Below, piece after piece: positions 28,848 to 38,422 of a stretch of 64,000 nt of DNA. The position numbers were made by a program, and so were the translations under genes. Under the pieces are notes generated by a model. The model was not told the DNA's origin, did not search any database, and saw nothing but the letters and a program-made list of their open reading frames with translations. Source of the DNA: Deltaproteobacteria bacterium (GTDB lineage Bacteria > Desulfobacterota > Desulfuromonadia > Geobacterales > Geobacteraceae). The number at the start of each line of letters is the position of its first letter. Position 1 is the stretch's first letter. Location of the stretch: assembly GCA_009668975.1 (NCBI GenBank), contig SBEG01000002.1:1-64000 (forward strand). The letters are read 5' to 3'.

Positions 28848-30115
28848 TGGCCTACGAGCTCCTCATCGGACTGCGCTATCTGAGAGCAAAGCGAAAGTCT
28901 ACCTTTATCTCCATCATTACCTTTATTTCGACTGCTGGCGTGGCACTTGGTGTCATGGCGCTGATCGTGGTTCTGGCCGTTATGACCGGCTTTGAGGAAG
29001 ACCTGACGGACAAGATTCTCGGCACCAATGCCCATGTTGTCGTCATGACGCCAAGCGGTGCAATTGACGATTATCAGGCAGTCATGGGCAAAATGAAATC
29101 TGTTCCGGGGGTTGTTGCGGCGACACCGTTCATTTACAGTCAGGTTATGCTTTCCAACGGTCCAAATGTTTCAGGTGTGGTTTTGCGGGGGATTGAGACA
29201 GAGTCGGATGTCCAGGTAACCAATCTGAGCAAGTCAATCGTGGAAGGAAAGCTCACCGGTCTGGATAGTGAATCTTCCGGTTCGACGGAGTCGCCTGCAA
29301 TGCCGGGCATCATTATCGGTAAGGAGCTGGCAAAGAATCTCAATATATTTGTTGGTGACACGTTGAATGTTGTTTCTCCGCTGGGGAATATTACCCCGTT
29401 CGGGATGGTCCCGAAGATGAAGAAGTTCCGTATTGCGGGACTTTTCAATACCGGGATGTTCGAATACGATTCGACACTTGCCTATGTAGGTCTGCGTCAG
29501 GCGCAGGATTTTCTGGGTCTCGACAAGACGGTGACCGGCATACAGCTCAAGGTTAAAGATGTCTATCAGGCTGATAAAGTTGCCAAAACCATTAACCAGG
29601 GTTTTGGTTATGAATTTTTTGCCCGTGACTGGATGCAGATGAACAAGAACATTCTCTTCGCCCTGAAGACGGAAAAAATGGTAATGTTCATCATTCTTAC
29701 CCTGATTGTGCTGGTAGCGGCTTTCGGAATTGCCTCGACCCTTTTTATGGTCGTGATGGAAAAGACCAAGGATATTGCCATATTGAAGTCCATGGGGGCT
29801 ACCGGTGCGAGCATCATGAAGATCTTTGTCCTGGAGGGTCTCATCATCGGTGTCGCCGGCACCGTTGTCGGGGTGCTTAGTGGTCTTCTGATTGCTCATA
29901 ATCTGGAATTCATTGTTGATCTGGTAAAAACACTGACCGGTTTCGAACTGTTCAGCAGGGATGTCTACTATCTTGATCATTTTCCATCGCAGGTTGTTCC
30001 CCGTGACGTCCTGCTGATCTCCGTGACGGCCATTTTTATCTCTTTTGTCGCTACTCTTTATCCTTCCTGGCAGGGTTCACGGCTGCCCCCCGCGGAGGCG
30101 TTGCGCTATGAGTAG
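28847..30115 (+). CDS. Lipoprotein-releasing ABC transporter permease LolC/LolE
   Basis: This 422-aa inner-membrane protein belongs to the LolC/LolE permease family that extracts outer-membrane lipoproteins and hands them to LolA. It shows one membrane helix near residues 20-45 ([22 protein letters not shown] is the hydrophobic core region). A large periplasmic domain follows, then three C-terminal helices (about 280-405) with an [20 protein letters not shown] coupling segment. Only one permease gene is present, next to one ATPase gene, so it could form a homodimer (LolF-like) or pair with a permease elsewhere. It overlaps lysS by one base and lolD by eight. Confidence 0.9.
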   Translation: MAYELLIGLRYLRAKRKSTFISIITFISTAGVALGVMALIVVLAVMTGFEEDLTDKILGTNAHVVVMTPSGAIDDYQAVMGKMKSVPGVVAATPFIYSQVMLSNGPNVSGVVLRGIETESDVQVTNLSKSIVEGKLTGLDSESSGSTESPAMPGIIIGKELAKNLNIFVGDTLNVVSPLGNITPFGMVPKMKKFRIAGLFNTGMFEYDSTLAYVGLRQAQDFLGLDKTVTGIQLKVKDVYQADKVAKTINQGFGYEFFARDWMQMNKNILFALKTEKMVMFIILTLIVLVAAFGIASTLFMVVMEKTKDIAILKSMGATGASIMKIFVLEGLIIGVAGTVVGVLSGLLIAHNLEFIVDLVKTLTGFELFSRDVYYLDHFPSQVVPRDVLLISVTAIFISFVATLYPSWQGSRLPPAEALRYE

Positions 30116-30797
30116 TTGTTTGCTTGAAATCAGGGACCTGCGCAAGTCCTTTCAAACCGATATGGCTCGGATTGACGTCCTTAACGGCATTAATCTTAAC
30201 GTCATGAAGGGTGATACCATAGCTCTGGTCGGCGCGTCCGGCGCTGGTAAAAGTACCCTCCTTCATATCATGGGTACGCTGGACAAGCCTTCCTCCGGAA
30301 ACGTTTTCTTTCAAGGGGAAGACGTTTTTACCTTGAATGAAAGAGCGCTTGCCACGTTCCGGAATCGTTCCATCGGTTTTGTTTTCCAGTTTCATCATTT
30401 GCTTCCGGAGTTTACCGCTCTGGAAAATGTGATGATGCCTGCTCTCATCAGTGGCATTTCGAAAGATGTTGCACGGGAATCCGCCTTGGTTTTTCTGGAA
30501 GATGTGGGACTCTCACACCGGGTGAAACACAAGCCGGGAGAACTTTCCGGAGGAGAGCAGCAACGGGTTGCTATTGCACGCGCTTTGGTGCTTTCTCCTG
30601 CGTTGTTGCTGGCGGACGAACCAACCGGAAACCTTGACCGAAAGACCAGTGAAGAAGTTCATGAACTACTTGCGGGAATACAGCGAAAGACCGGATTGAC
30701 GCTAATTATTGTAACTCACAACGAACGTCTAGCCGCCAGAATGGGTAAAACCATCCATATGGTGGATGGCCGGATTCAGGAGAATGGTAACCCGTGA
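30108..30797 (+). CDS. lolD: Lipoprotein-releasing ABC transporter ATPase LolD
   Basis: The 229-aa ATPase powers lipoprotein release from the inner membrane. Walker A is GASGAGKST (Lys48), the ABC signature is [15 protein letters not shown], and Walker B is [13 protein letters not shown] chose ATG 30108, which overlaps the permease stop (ATGAGTAG). The longer frame from 30045 lies within the permease gene and has no family similarity. The stop codon overlaps the bamA GTG by four bases, giving tight lolC/E-lolD-bamA coupling. Confidence 0.95.
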   Translation: MSSCLLEIRDLRKSFQTDMARIDVLNGINLNVMKGDTIALVGASGAGKSTLLHIMGTLDKPSSGNVFFQGEDVFTLNERALATFRNRSIGFVFQFHHLLPEFTALENVMMPALISGISKDVARESALVFLEDVGLSHRVKHKPGELSGGEQQRVAIARALVLSPALLLADEPTGNLDRKTSEEVHELLAGIQRKTGLTLIIVTHNERLAARMGKTIHMVDGRIQENGNP

Positions 30798-33136
30798 AAC
30801 TGTTATTCAAAAAAAACAGCAAATTCCGTTGCGCTCCCGTTACCCTTTTCGTGCTGATTGCCTTCTTGACGAATGTACTTTGTCCGGCAATCCTTTCGGC
30901 TGACAACGAAAAAATTTCCGATATTGTCATTACCGGGAATGAAAGCCGTGAAACTGCTTCAATCATCCCTTTGTTAAAAAGTAAGGTCGGCGATTCTTTT
31001 TCTGCGGAAAAAACCAATGAGGATGTCAAGTCGATCTATCGAATTGGGATTTTTCAGGATGTGACAGTCGAGTCAGTCAAAACCGAAAAGGGTATCTCCC
31101 TTGTCTACACCGTTGTTGAGAAACCGTTTGTCCGGGCCGTCTCGATTACCGGCAATAAGGAAATTGCCAGTGATAAGCTCCGGGATGCCATCGAGTTGAA
31201 AAACAATAGTGTCTTTTCCGGCGGCCTCCTGGCAAAGAGCGAGAAAAAAATCAAATCAATGTATGCGGATGAAGGCTACTATCTAGCTGAAGTGAGTTCG
31301 TCAACGACGAAATCAGGCAAGAATGGCATCCGTGTCACCTTTACCGTTAAGGAAGGTGAGAAGGTTCTGATCAAGAAGATTGCCTTCGAGGGCAATACGG
31401 TTTTTTCTCAGCGAAAACTGCGGAAACAGATGGAAACCAAGGAAAAATGGTTTCTGTCGTGGATTACCGGTTCCGGAACCTATAAAGAAGAAGTTTTGAA
31501 GACCGATGTGAATCGAGTTGCCGACCTTTATTACAACAACGGCTACATTAATGTAAAGGTTGGTGAGCCTAAGGTAGAGTTGCTGCCAGACAAGAGTGGT
31601 CTGGTGGTTACCATCGGCATTACCGAGGGCGAACAGTTCCGCACGGGTACCATTGATTTCAAAGGCGATCTTCTGGAAAGCAAGGAAGTTTTACAGGGCA
31701 AGGTCAAGTTGAAAAGTGGCGAGACTTTCAGCCGCGAAGTCCTACGCGGGGATGTTTTTAGCTTGACCGATGTTTATGCCGACAAGGGGTATGCTTTTAC
31801 CAATGTCAACCCTCTTTCCAAGATCGATCCGGATAAAAAAATTGTTGATATAACATTTGACTTCGAAAAAGGCGAGAAAATCTACATCGACAAGATCAAT
31901 GTCAGCGGCAACACCAAGACCCGCGACAAGGTCATCCGTCGTGAATTCAGGCTCGCCGAGGGTGATCTCTACAGCAGTACGGCGCTGAAGAGAACCAAAC
32001 AGAATCTTTCAAATCTCGGTTTTTTTGAAGAAGCGAGCATTGCCCCGGTAAAGGGGAGTGCCAGCAACAAGCTTAATCTCAATACCGAAGTAAAGGAAAA
32101 ATCCACTGGCCAGTTCAGCATCGGCGCTGGCTACAGTTCTTCAGACGGAATTATCGGCCAGGGTTCAATCCAGCAAAGCAACTTTCTGGGGCTCGGCCTC
32201 AAGGGAACACTCTCAGCTTCTCTGGGTGGTAAAACCCAGTTGTACAACATCGGCATCACCGATCCTTATTTCCTTGACACAAACTGGACGCTTGGTTTCG
32301 ACGTCTATCGTTCAGAGCGGGAATATGAGGACTACACCAGAAGAGTTACCGGCGGGGATATAAAAGCCGGCTACCGGTTGTCCGATCAGCTCTCGACTTT
32401 CTGGCTCTATAAATACGAAGTTAAAAGTCTTTTCGATTTTTCCCCGGGGTATGAGAATAATCCGAGTTTATTGACTGAATCCAGCGGAACTATCGGATCG
32501 CTGTACGGCAGTATAAATCTGGATAAAACTGATTACCGGCTCGACCCGAGCAGCGGCTATGCCGGTACCTTATCGGCTGAATATGCCGGTCTTGGCGGCA
32601 ATCAGCGTTTTGCCCGTTTCATCGGACAGGCTTCCTATTTCTATCCGTTGATCTGGAATACCGTCTTTTCCCTGCGTGGTGAACTTGGCTACATGATGCG
32701 AATCGGCAAAAATATTCCCATCGACGAAAAGTTCTATCTCGGCGGTATCAGTACCCTCCGTGGTTACAGCTCCCGTACCGTAAGCCCGACAAACACTTCC
32801 TTCCTTACCTCAGTTGATCCTGTTACCGGAGTGCAAACGAGCACCCCGACAACGGTCTATCTTGGTGGAATCAAGGAAGCTGTTTTGAATGCCGAGTACG
32901 TTTTTCCCATCATCAAGGATGCCGGACTGAAGGGGGTGGCGTTCTTTGACGCGGGCAATTCCTATGGTCCCGGTGAACAATATTTCTCAAAGGTTCTTAT
33001 GAGTTATGGTCTTGGCGTCCGCTGGTATTCACCTATGGGACCCTTGCGGCTGGAATATGGCATACCGGTGAATCCCCGTGAGGGAATTGACAGTAAAAGT
33101 GGTAAATTCGAATTTTCAATAGGCGGGTTTTTTTGA
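30794..33136 (+). CDS. bamA: Outer membrane protein assembly factor BamA
   Basis: The 780-aa Omp85 protein inserts beta-barrel proteins into the outer membrane. A signal peptide (about residues 1-35) is followed by five POTRA-like units spanning about 38-420, with repeats such as [11 protein letters not shown] and [14 protein letters not shown]. The C-terminal 16-strand barrel (about 430-780) carries the L6-loop motif as LRGYSS, a variant of VRGF, and ends with a phenylalanine (GGFF), the usual barrel C-terminal signal. The GTG start overlaps the lolD stop by four bases. It is followed by skp and lpxD as in many proteobacteria. Confidence 0.96.
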   Translation: MKLLFKKNSKFRCAPVTLFVLIAFLTNVLCPAILSADNEKISDIVITGNESRETASIIPLLKSKVGDSFSAEKTNEDVKSIYRIGIFQDVTVESVKTEKGISLVYTVVEKPFVRAVSITGNKEIASDKLRDAIELKNNSVFSGGLLAKSEKKIKSMYADEGYYLAEVSSSTTKSGKNGIRVTFTVKEGEKVLIKKIAFEGNTVFSQRKLRKQMETKEKWFLSWITGSGTYKEEVLKTDVNRVADLYYNNGYINVKVGEPKVELLPDKSGLVVTIGITEGEQFRTGTIDFKGDLLESKEVLQGKVKLKSGETFSREVLRGDVFSLTDVYADKGYAFTNVNPLSKIDPDKKIVDITFDFEKGEKIYIDKINVSGNTKTRDKVIRREFRLAEGDLYSSTALKRTKQNLSNLGFFEEASIAPVKGSASNKLNLNTEVKEKSTGQFSIGAGYSSSDGIIGQGSIQQSNFLGLGLKGTLSASLGGKTQLYNIGITDPYFLDTNWTLGFDVYRSEREYEDYTRRVTGGDIKAGYRLSDQLSTFWLYKYEVKSLFDFSPGYENNPSLLTESSGTIGSLYGSINLDKTDYRLDPSSGYAGTLSAEYAGLGGNQRFARFIGQASYFYPLIWNTVFSLRGELGYMMRIGKNIPIDEKFYLGGISTLRGYSSRTVSPTNTSFLTSVDPVTGVQTSTPTTVYLGGIKEAVLNAEYVFPIIKDAGLKGVAFFDAGNSYGPGEQYFSKVLMSYGLGVRWYSPMGPLRLEYGIPVNPREGIDSKSGKFEFSIGGFF

Positions 33137-33255
33137 TTTTCAACCAGACCGGTCCACTACGTATCGTGTAGGAGTGCTTTGCTCATATGATTCAGTGAAC
33201 CGGGACGGTCTTGCTCAATTTTTCTAAGAAATATCAATATGAAAAGGAGATTCAC

Positions 33256-33774
33256 ATGAGAGGGTTTTTTACTGTTTTCTTGGCATTTTTGGCATTATCC
33301 TTTCCCGTTGGTGCTCTTGCAGTCGATAACGGTAAACTTGGTTACGTGGATATCCAGAAGGTGCTGAATCTTTCCAACGCAGGCAAGGAGGCGAAAGCCG
33401 AATTGACTGCCAAGGTCAAAAAGCATCAGGATGAAATCAATCGTAAGCAGGAAGAGTTGAAAAAACTGAAGGACGTCCTTGAAAAGCAAGGTTCAATTCT
33501 TTCCGAGTCCGCAAAAGCTGCCAAGGAGAGGGATTACCAGCAGGCATTGAAGGATCTTCAGCGAATGCAGAAGGACGCCCAGGATGATCTTCAGGCAAAA
33601 GACGAGGAGCTTACGAGAAATATCCTCACCGACATAGAAAAAGTTGTTCAGGATTACGGCAGGAAAAATTCCTACAACTTTATCTTTATCAGAAATGACA
33701 GCATGATCTACGCTGATGACAAGGGCGACCTGACCGATCAAATCCTTGCTCTGCTGAACACAACCAAAAAATAG
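33256..33774 (+). CDS. skp: OmpH/Skp family periplasmic chaperone
   Basis: The 172-aa protein has a signal peptide (likely cut after the ALA of GALAVD) and an OmpH fold. The fold has an N-terminal strand ([12 protein letters not shown]), a long charged coiled-coil hairpin (about residues 45-130) and a returning beta strand ([15 protein letters not shown]). Skp holds unfolded outer-membrane proteins on their way to BamA, which is the preceding gene. I chose ATG 33256 with AAGGAGA upstream. The frame opens earlier (33211) without signal-peptide character. Confidence 0.92.
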   Translation: MRGFFTVFLAFLALSFPVGALAVDNGKLGYVDIQKVLNLSNAGKEAKAELTAKVKKHQDEINRKQEELKKLKDVLEKQGSILSESAKAAKERDYQQALKDLQRMQKDAQDDLQAKDEELTRNILTDIEKVVQDYGRKNSYNFIFIRNDSMIYADDKGDLTDQILALLNTTKK

Positions 33775-33782
33775 GGGGCATC

Positions 33783-34820
33783 GTGGAAAAAACTCTGAAA
33801 GAATTGGCTTCCCTGCTGGGTGGCAAGGTGATTGGTGATGAAAATGCGGTCGTGTCGAGCCTTGGTACGCTGGATGAAGCAATGGAGGGTCAGATAACCT
33901 TTCTTGCCAATCCCAAATACGCCGGAAAAGTCGCGACCACTCGGGCTACTGCCGTTATCGTGCCGCCGGGGGCGGACAGATTTAACCGGAATGTGATTGA
34001 AGTGAGAAATCCTTATCTTGCTTTCGCCAAGCTTCTCTCTCTTTTTCATGTGAAGCCGATAGTTCCCAAAGGTGTTATGGAGGGATCTTTCGTTGCTGAA
34101 AATGTGTCAATGGGCGAAGGTGTCACCGTGTATCCGGGTGCTTATGTGGGAGAGGGTGTCAAGCTCGGTAAGAAAGTTGTCCTTCATCCTGGAGTGGTCT
34201 TGTATGAGGGTGTTGAGGTGGGCGATGAGACCATTCTTCACGCCAATGTGACTGTCCGTGAGGGGTGCCGTATCGGCAGCCGCGTTATCATCCATAGCGG
34301 GACGGTAATCGGTAGTGATGGCTTCGGTTATGCACCTGATGGTAAGGCCTACCAGAAAATCCCGCAGATCGGAATTGTTGTGATCGAGGATGATGTTGAG
34401 ATCGGAGCCTCGACCACGATTGACCGTGCCGCCTTGGGTTTGACGTTGATCCGGCGTGGGACCAAAATAGATAATCTTGTGCAGATCGCTCATAATTGTG
34501 TGATTGGAGAGAACTGCATCATTGTCTCGCAGACCGGTATTTCCGGAAGCACTAAATTGGGCGAACACGTAACAATCGGCGGTCAGGTTGGGATCGTCGG
34601 CCATCTGGAAATTGGCGACAATGTCATGGTTGGAGCCAAGTCCGGTGTGCATAACAGCATCCCTTCCGGAAAGATACTGAGCGGCTATCCTGCATTCCCC
34701 CACAAGGAATGGCTCAAGTCGGCCTCCATTTTTCCGAAATTACCGGAAATGCGCAAGGTAATGAACTCTCTTGAAAAGAGAATTCAGGAACTTGAAGCAA
34801 AACTGGCAGAAAAGAATTAA
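33783..34820 (+). CDS. lpxD: UDP-3-O-acylglucosamine N-acyltransferase LpxD
   Basis: This 345-aa left-handed beta-helix enzyme adds the 2-N-hydroxyacyl chain in lipid A synthesis (third step). The N-terminal uridine-binding domain (to about residue 100) precedes the hexapeptide-repeat helix, and a short C-terminal helical extension follows. The catalytic His237 lies in IAHNCVIG, near E. coli His239. The GTG start has TAGGGGG seven bases upstream. It sits nine bases after skp. Confidence 0.95.
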   Translation: MEKTLKELASLLGGKVIGDENAVVSSLGTLDEAMEGQITFLANPKYAGKVATTRATAVIVPPGADRFNRNVIEVRNPYLAFAKLLSLFHVKPIVPKGVMEGSFVAENVSMGEGVTVYPGAYVGEGVKLGKKVVLHPGVVLYEGVEVGDETILHANVTVREGCRIGSRVIIHSGTVIGSDGFGYAPDGKAYQKIPQIGIVVIEDDVEIGASTTIDRAALGLTLIRRGTKIDNLVQIAHNCVIGENCIIVSQTGISGSTKLGEHVTIGGQVGIVGHLEIGDNVMVGAKSGVHNSIPSGKILSGYPAFPHKEWLKSASIFPKLPEMRKVMNSLEKRIQELEAKLAEKN

Positions 34821-34844
34821 CGGTACTTTATTGGAGGGCTGAAC

Positions 34845-35279
34845 ATGCTTGGTTTGCAGGAAATTGCGAAAATATTGCCGCATCGTTACCCATTTCTCAT
34901 GGTTGACAGAATTATTGAAATGGACCCCGGAAAACGTATTGTCGGTATTAAAAATGTTACAATCAACGAGCCTTTTTTTCAGGGGCACTTCCCCGGACAC
35001 CCGGTTATGCCGGGTGTTCTGATTATTGAGTCGATGGCACAGGTCGCCGGGATTCTGGCATACCTTTCTTCCAGCGATGAAATCCGCAAAAAAGTTACGT
35101 ATTTCCTTGGTATTGACAATGCGCGCTTCAGGAAGCCGGTACTTCCTGGTGATGTGCTTCGCCTGGAAATGGTCACCACGCTGAACCGTCGCGGCATCTG
35201 GGGCTTTAGCGGCAAAGCCTATGTTGAAGACAAATTGGTGGCCGACGCGGATTTGAAAGCGACATTTGCTGACAGCTGA
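34845..35279 (+). CDS. fabZ: 3-hydroxyacyl-ACP dehydratase FabZ
   Basis: The 144-aa hot-dog enzyme dehydrates 3-hydroxyacyl-ACP in fatty acid elongation and competes with LpxA/LpxD for hydroxymyristoyl-type ACP. Catalytic His48 lies in GHFPGHPVMPG and Glu62 in IIESMAQ. The N-terminal HRYPFLMVDRI is typical. TGGAGGG precedes the ATG. Its place between lpxD and lpxA is conserved in many Gram-negatives. Confidence 0.96.
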   Translation: MLGLQEIAKILPHRYPFLMVDRIIEMDPGKRIVGIKNVTINEPFFQGHFPGHPVMPGVLIIESMAQVAGILAYLSSSDEIRKKVTYFLGIDNARFRKPVLPGDVLRLEMVTTLNRRGIWGFSGKAYVEDKLVADADLKATFADS

Positions 35280-35399
35280 ACAGTGCGAAAACCTTGCCTG
35301 AAGAGCTGGTCCTTTCTGGAATGGACTCAATGCTGATTGATTGCGCTGGAGATGATGTTCAGCGTGTTTTGCCGTCTAACACGGTGATTGGAGATACAG

Positions 35400-36170
35400 A
35401 TGATACACCCTACCGCCATTGTGCACCCGGGAGCGGTATTGGCCACCGATGTTGAAATAGGCCCTTTTGCTATTATTGGCGAACACGTAAAAATTGGTCG
35501 CGGCAGCAAGGTTGGCGCCAGCTCAGTGGTTGACGGTTGGACGGAAATTGGTGAAAACAACCAGATTTTCCACCTGACCTCTGTTGGAGCAATCCCCCAG
35601 GATTTGAAATACAAAGGTGAAGAAACCTATCTGAAAATCGGCAACGGCAATATCATCCGTGAATTCGCTACCGTCCACCTTGGAACAGTTACCGGAGACG
35701 GCGAAACAACCATCGGCAATAACAATCTCTTTATGGCATATTGCCATGTCGCCCATGACTGCCATATCGGAAATCATGTGATTATGGCCAATGGTTCAAC
35801 GTTAGCCGGACATGTTTCGGTTGAAGATTTTGCAATTCTCGGGGGACTTTCCGCCGTACACCAGTTTACCCGGGTAGGCGAAAGCTCCATGTTGTCAGGG
35901 GGGGCAATGGTCGGACAGGACGTTCTCCCGTTTACGGTTGCCAGCGGAAATAGGGCTACTTCGGCAGGACTGAATACCGTTGGGCTCAAGCGTCGCGGTT
36001 TTTCAGCGGAAGTTATTTCGAACATCAAGAAAGCTTACCGGATCATCATCCGCTCAGGTATGCTTTTGGAGGATTCACTCCGTAAAGTTCGCAGCGAGAT
36101 TCCTCAATCACCCGAAATCGAGCGGTTTATCGCTTTTGCCGAAAAATCGGAAAGGGGCTTATGTCGATAA
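35400..36170 (+). CDS. lpxA: UDP-N-acetylglucosamine acyltransferase LpxA
   Basis: The 256-aa left-handed beta-helix enzyme catalyses the first lipid A step, 3-acylation of the UDP-sugar. His119 in YCHVAHDC aligns with catalytic His125 of E. coli, and His154 in VHQF aligns with His160. Gly167 aligns with the E. coli Gly173 'hydrocarbon ruler', so a long (about C14) hydroxyacyl chain is plausible; this alignment is from memory. Because gnnA/gnnB-like genes follow, the acceptor may be UDP-GlcNAc3N, giving an amide-linked chain. I start at ATG 35400 with GGAG six bases upstream rather than the TTG at 35388. It overlaps the next gene by ten bases. Confidence 0.95.
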   Translation: MIHPTAIVHPGAVLATDVEIGPFAIIGEHVKIGRGSKVGASSVVDGWTEIGENNQIFHLTSVGAIPQDLKYKGEETYLKIGNGNIIREFATVHLGTVTGDGETTIGNNNLFMAYCHVAHDCHIGNHVIMANGSTLAGHVSVEDFAILGGLSAVHQFTRVGESSMLSGGAMVGQDVLPFTVASGNRATSAGLNTVGLKRRGFSAEVISNIKKAYRIIIRSGMLLEDSLRKVRSEIPQSPEIERFIAFAEKSERGLCR

Positions 36171-37099
36171 ATAAAAAGCTACGGACCGCCGTTGTCGGGG
36201 TCGGCTATCTTGGCGGCTTCCATGCGGAAAAGTATGCCGTACTGCCGGATTCAGAACTGGTCGCAGTTGTGGACGTGGATCGTGAGCGGGCAGAGTCGGT
36301 AGCCGTTCGATTGGGAACGAAGGCCTACACCGATTATAAAGATATCTTGGGAATGGTTGATGCAGTCAGTATTTCCGTTCCGACACAGTGTCATTTCGAT
36401 GTCGCCCGGGACTTTCTTCTTCAGGGGATAAGTATCCTGTTGGAAAAGCCGATCACCACCACCCTGGAAGAGGCTGATGAGTTGATCCGGATCGCGCATG
36501 AAACCGGGGCGGTACTTCAGGTAGGGCATCTGGAGCGCTTTAACCCCGTGATCATGGCCCTCGAAGGTACTCTGATGGAGCCGCGCTTTATCGAATCGAT
36601 CAGGATTGCTCCATTTAAGCCGCGAGGGACTGATGTAAACGTTGTTCTTGACCTGATGATTCACGATATCGATATTATCCAGCACCTGATCAAGTCCCCC
36701 ATTAAGCGAATTGATTCCATTGGCGCACCGGTTTTTACCGAAGAAGAGGATATTGCCAATGCTCGAATTCAGTTTGAAAACGGCTGTGTTGCCAATGTTA
36801 CCGCCAGCCGGATCAGCCTCAAGAGTGAGCGCAGGATGCGGATATTTCAGTCTGATGCCTACATAACCCTTGATTTCCAGAATAAAAAAGTTGCGATATT
36901 CCGTAAGGGCGATGGTGAAATGTTCCCTGGTATACCAAATGTCGCCATTGATCAGCGGGAGTTGGGCCAGGGTGACGTCCTGAAAACTGAAATCGAGTCT
37001 TTTCTGGCAGCGGTGGCCGGTGGTACCGAGCCTGTCGTGACGGGAGAGGATGGCAGGAGAGCACTGGAAACAGCTCTGCGCATAAATAAAAAGCTGTAA
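36161..37099 (+). CDS. gnnA: Gfo/Idh/MocA oxidoreductase, probable GnnA (UDP-GlcNAc 3-dehydrogenase)
   Basis: This 312-aa protein has an N-terminal Rossmann fold with GxGxxG at Gly13-Gly18. The family EKP motif is at Glu95-Lys96-Pro97, and MIHDIDI (His168, Asp169) lies in the substrate domain. In Acidithiobacillus ferrooxidans, gnnA and gnnB lie between lpxA and lpxB and convert UDP-GlcNAc to UDP-GlcNAc3N through a 3-keto intermediate. Here the same two families occupy the same position, which is the main reason for the call. The gene overlaps lpxA by ten bases. An alternative is a WlbA-like dehydrogenase for O-antigen sugars, less likely in this context. Confidence 0.7.
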   Translation: MSINKKLRTAVVGVGYLGGFHAEKYAVLPDSELVAVVDVDRERAESVAVRLGTKAYTDYKDILGMVDAVSISVPTQCHFDVARDFLLQGISILLEKPITTTLEEADELIRIAHETGAVLQVGHLERFNPVIMALEGTLMEPRFIESIRIAPFKPRGTDVNVVLDLMIHDIDIIQHLIKSPIKRIDSIGAPVFTEEEDIANARIQFENGCVANVTASRISLKSERRMRIFQSDAYITLDFQNKKVAIFRKGDGEMFPGIPNVAIDQRELGQGDVLKTEIESFLAAVAGGTEPVVTGEDGRRALETALRINKKL

Positions 37100-37244
37100 C
37101 GTGCAGCTTAGTCCCTGTCACGCGGGTTCAGCCGTAGTTTTTTTCCGTTCCGGATGAAATGCCGCCGCCTTGGCGCACATTCATTTTTTGTGTTTCTGAT
37201 CTCGTATTGTTACTACTTCTACCTTTATATTCCAGGTGATTTCT

Positions 37245-38342
37245 ATGATCCCAATGGTTGACCTGAACTTGCAGTACCGTCTCTTGCAGGATGAAATCGA
37301 TGGCGGTATCCGTGATGTTCTAGAAAAATGCCAGTTTATCCTTGGTCCGAATGTCGCGGCTTTTGAGACTGAAGCCGCTGAATACCTCGGCGTTCCACAT
37401 GCGGTCGCCGTTGCATCGGGTACCGATGCCCTGCATCTTGCCCTTGCCGCGGCAGGAGTCGGCCCGGGTGACGAGGTGATTACTTCCCCGTTTACTTTCA
37501 TTGCCACTGCTGAAGCGATTCGCTATGTTGGCGCTACGCCTGTTTTCGTCGATATCGATCCGCAAACATTCAATATCAATCCGGACAAGATTGAAGCTGC
37601 CATTACTCCGGCAAGTCGTGCGATCCTCCCGGTGCATCTCTTTGGACAGCCTGCTGATATGTCAGCAATATCGGCTATCTGTGATAGGCACTCTCTACTA
37701 CTGGTTGAAGATTGCGCGCAATCTTTCGGTGCAACCACCCTTGGCAGTACTAAAACCGGAGCCATTGGCTCTTTTGGTTGCTTCAGCTTCTTTCCGAGCA
37801 AGAACCTCGGCTGCTATGGTGATGGGGGGATGGTGACTTTGGCGTCAGCTGAACTTGCGGACAGCGTTCGCGTACTGAGAAATCACGGTAGCCGGCAAAG
37901 GTACCACCACCACGTGATCGGCTTCAATAGCCGCCTCGATGAAATACAGGCGGTCATACTTCGCGCAAAGCTCAAGCACATCGATGAGTACAATGCCAAT
38001 CGCAGACGTGTCGCGAAATTATACAATGAGCTTCTTTCCGGACTGGACCTTGTGGTGCCGCATGAAGACGGAAAAGGTGTTCATGTCTATCATCAGTACA
38101 CGATTCTTTCACCTCGGCGGGATCGGATAATGAAGGCGCTTGCCGAACAGGAGATTTCTTCGGCAATCTATTATCCCATTCCCCTTCATCGCCAGGATGT
38201 ATTCGCCGACGCATATCGTGACTGTTCTCTTCCGGTTGCGGAAAATGTTGTCCAAAACTGCCTTTCTCTGCCGATTTTTCCCGAGATGACCGAGGAACAG
38301 ATCGTGCGGGTGGCAGATGTGATCAAGAATTCTTTCGCATGA
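37245..38342 (+). CDS. gnnB: DegT/DnrJ/EryC1 aminotransferase, probable GnnB
   Basis: The 365-aa PLP enzyme belongs to the sugar 3-/4-aminotransferase family. Lys186 in FFPSKNLGCYGDGG is the Schiff-base lysine, and LLVEDCAQSFGA supplies the PLP-pyridine aspartate. As GnnB it would transaminate the 3-keto sugar made by the preceding dehydrogenase to UDP-GlcNAc3N. ATG 37245 was chosen over the in-frame GTG at 37236 because AGG is correctly spaced and the family N-terminus (MIPMVDLNLQY) begins there. A gap of 145 bases separates it from gnnA. Confidence 0.75.
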   Translation: MIPMVDLNLQYRLLQDEIDGGIRDVLEKCQFILGPNVAAFETEAAEYLGVPHAVAVASGTDALHLALAAAGVGPGDEVITSPFTFIATAEAIRYVGATPVFVDIDPQTFNINPDKIEAAITPASRAILPVHLFGQPADMSAISAICDRHSLLLVEDCAQSFGATTLGSTKTGAIGSFGCFSFFPSKNLGCYGDGGMVTLASAELADSVRVLRNHGSRQRYHHHVIGFNSRLDEIQAVILRAKLKHIDEYNANRRRVAKLYNELLSGLDLVVPHEDGKGVHVYHQYTILSPRRDRIMKALAEQEISSAIYYPIPLHRQDVFADAYRDCSLPVAENVVQNCLSLPIFPEMTEEQIVRVADVIKNSFA

Positions 38343-38422
38343 CGTACCGCGGATAACCCTCTCAAAATGACTGATCTCTGTCGCCATACTGGTATCTACG
38401 ATTTCTTGAAGGAGGAACAAAA

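Noticed and set aside
36161-37099. Reading the oxidoreductase after lpxA as an LpxI-type UDP-diacylglucosamine pyrophosphatase
   Set aside because: LpxI also often sits here, but this protein has the Gfo/Idh/MocA Rossmann and EKP motifs, not LpxI features. The LpxH/LpxI function must be encoded elsewhere.
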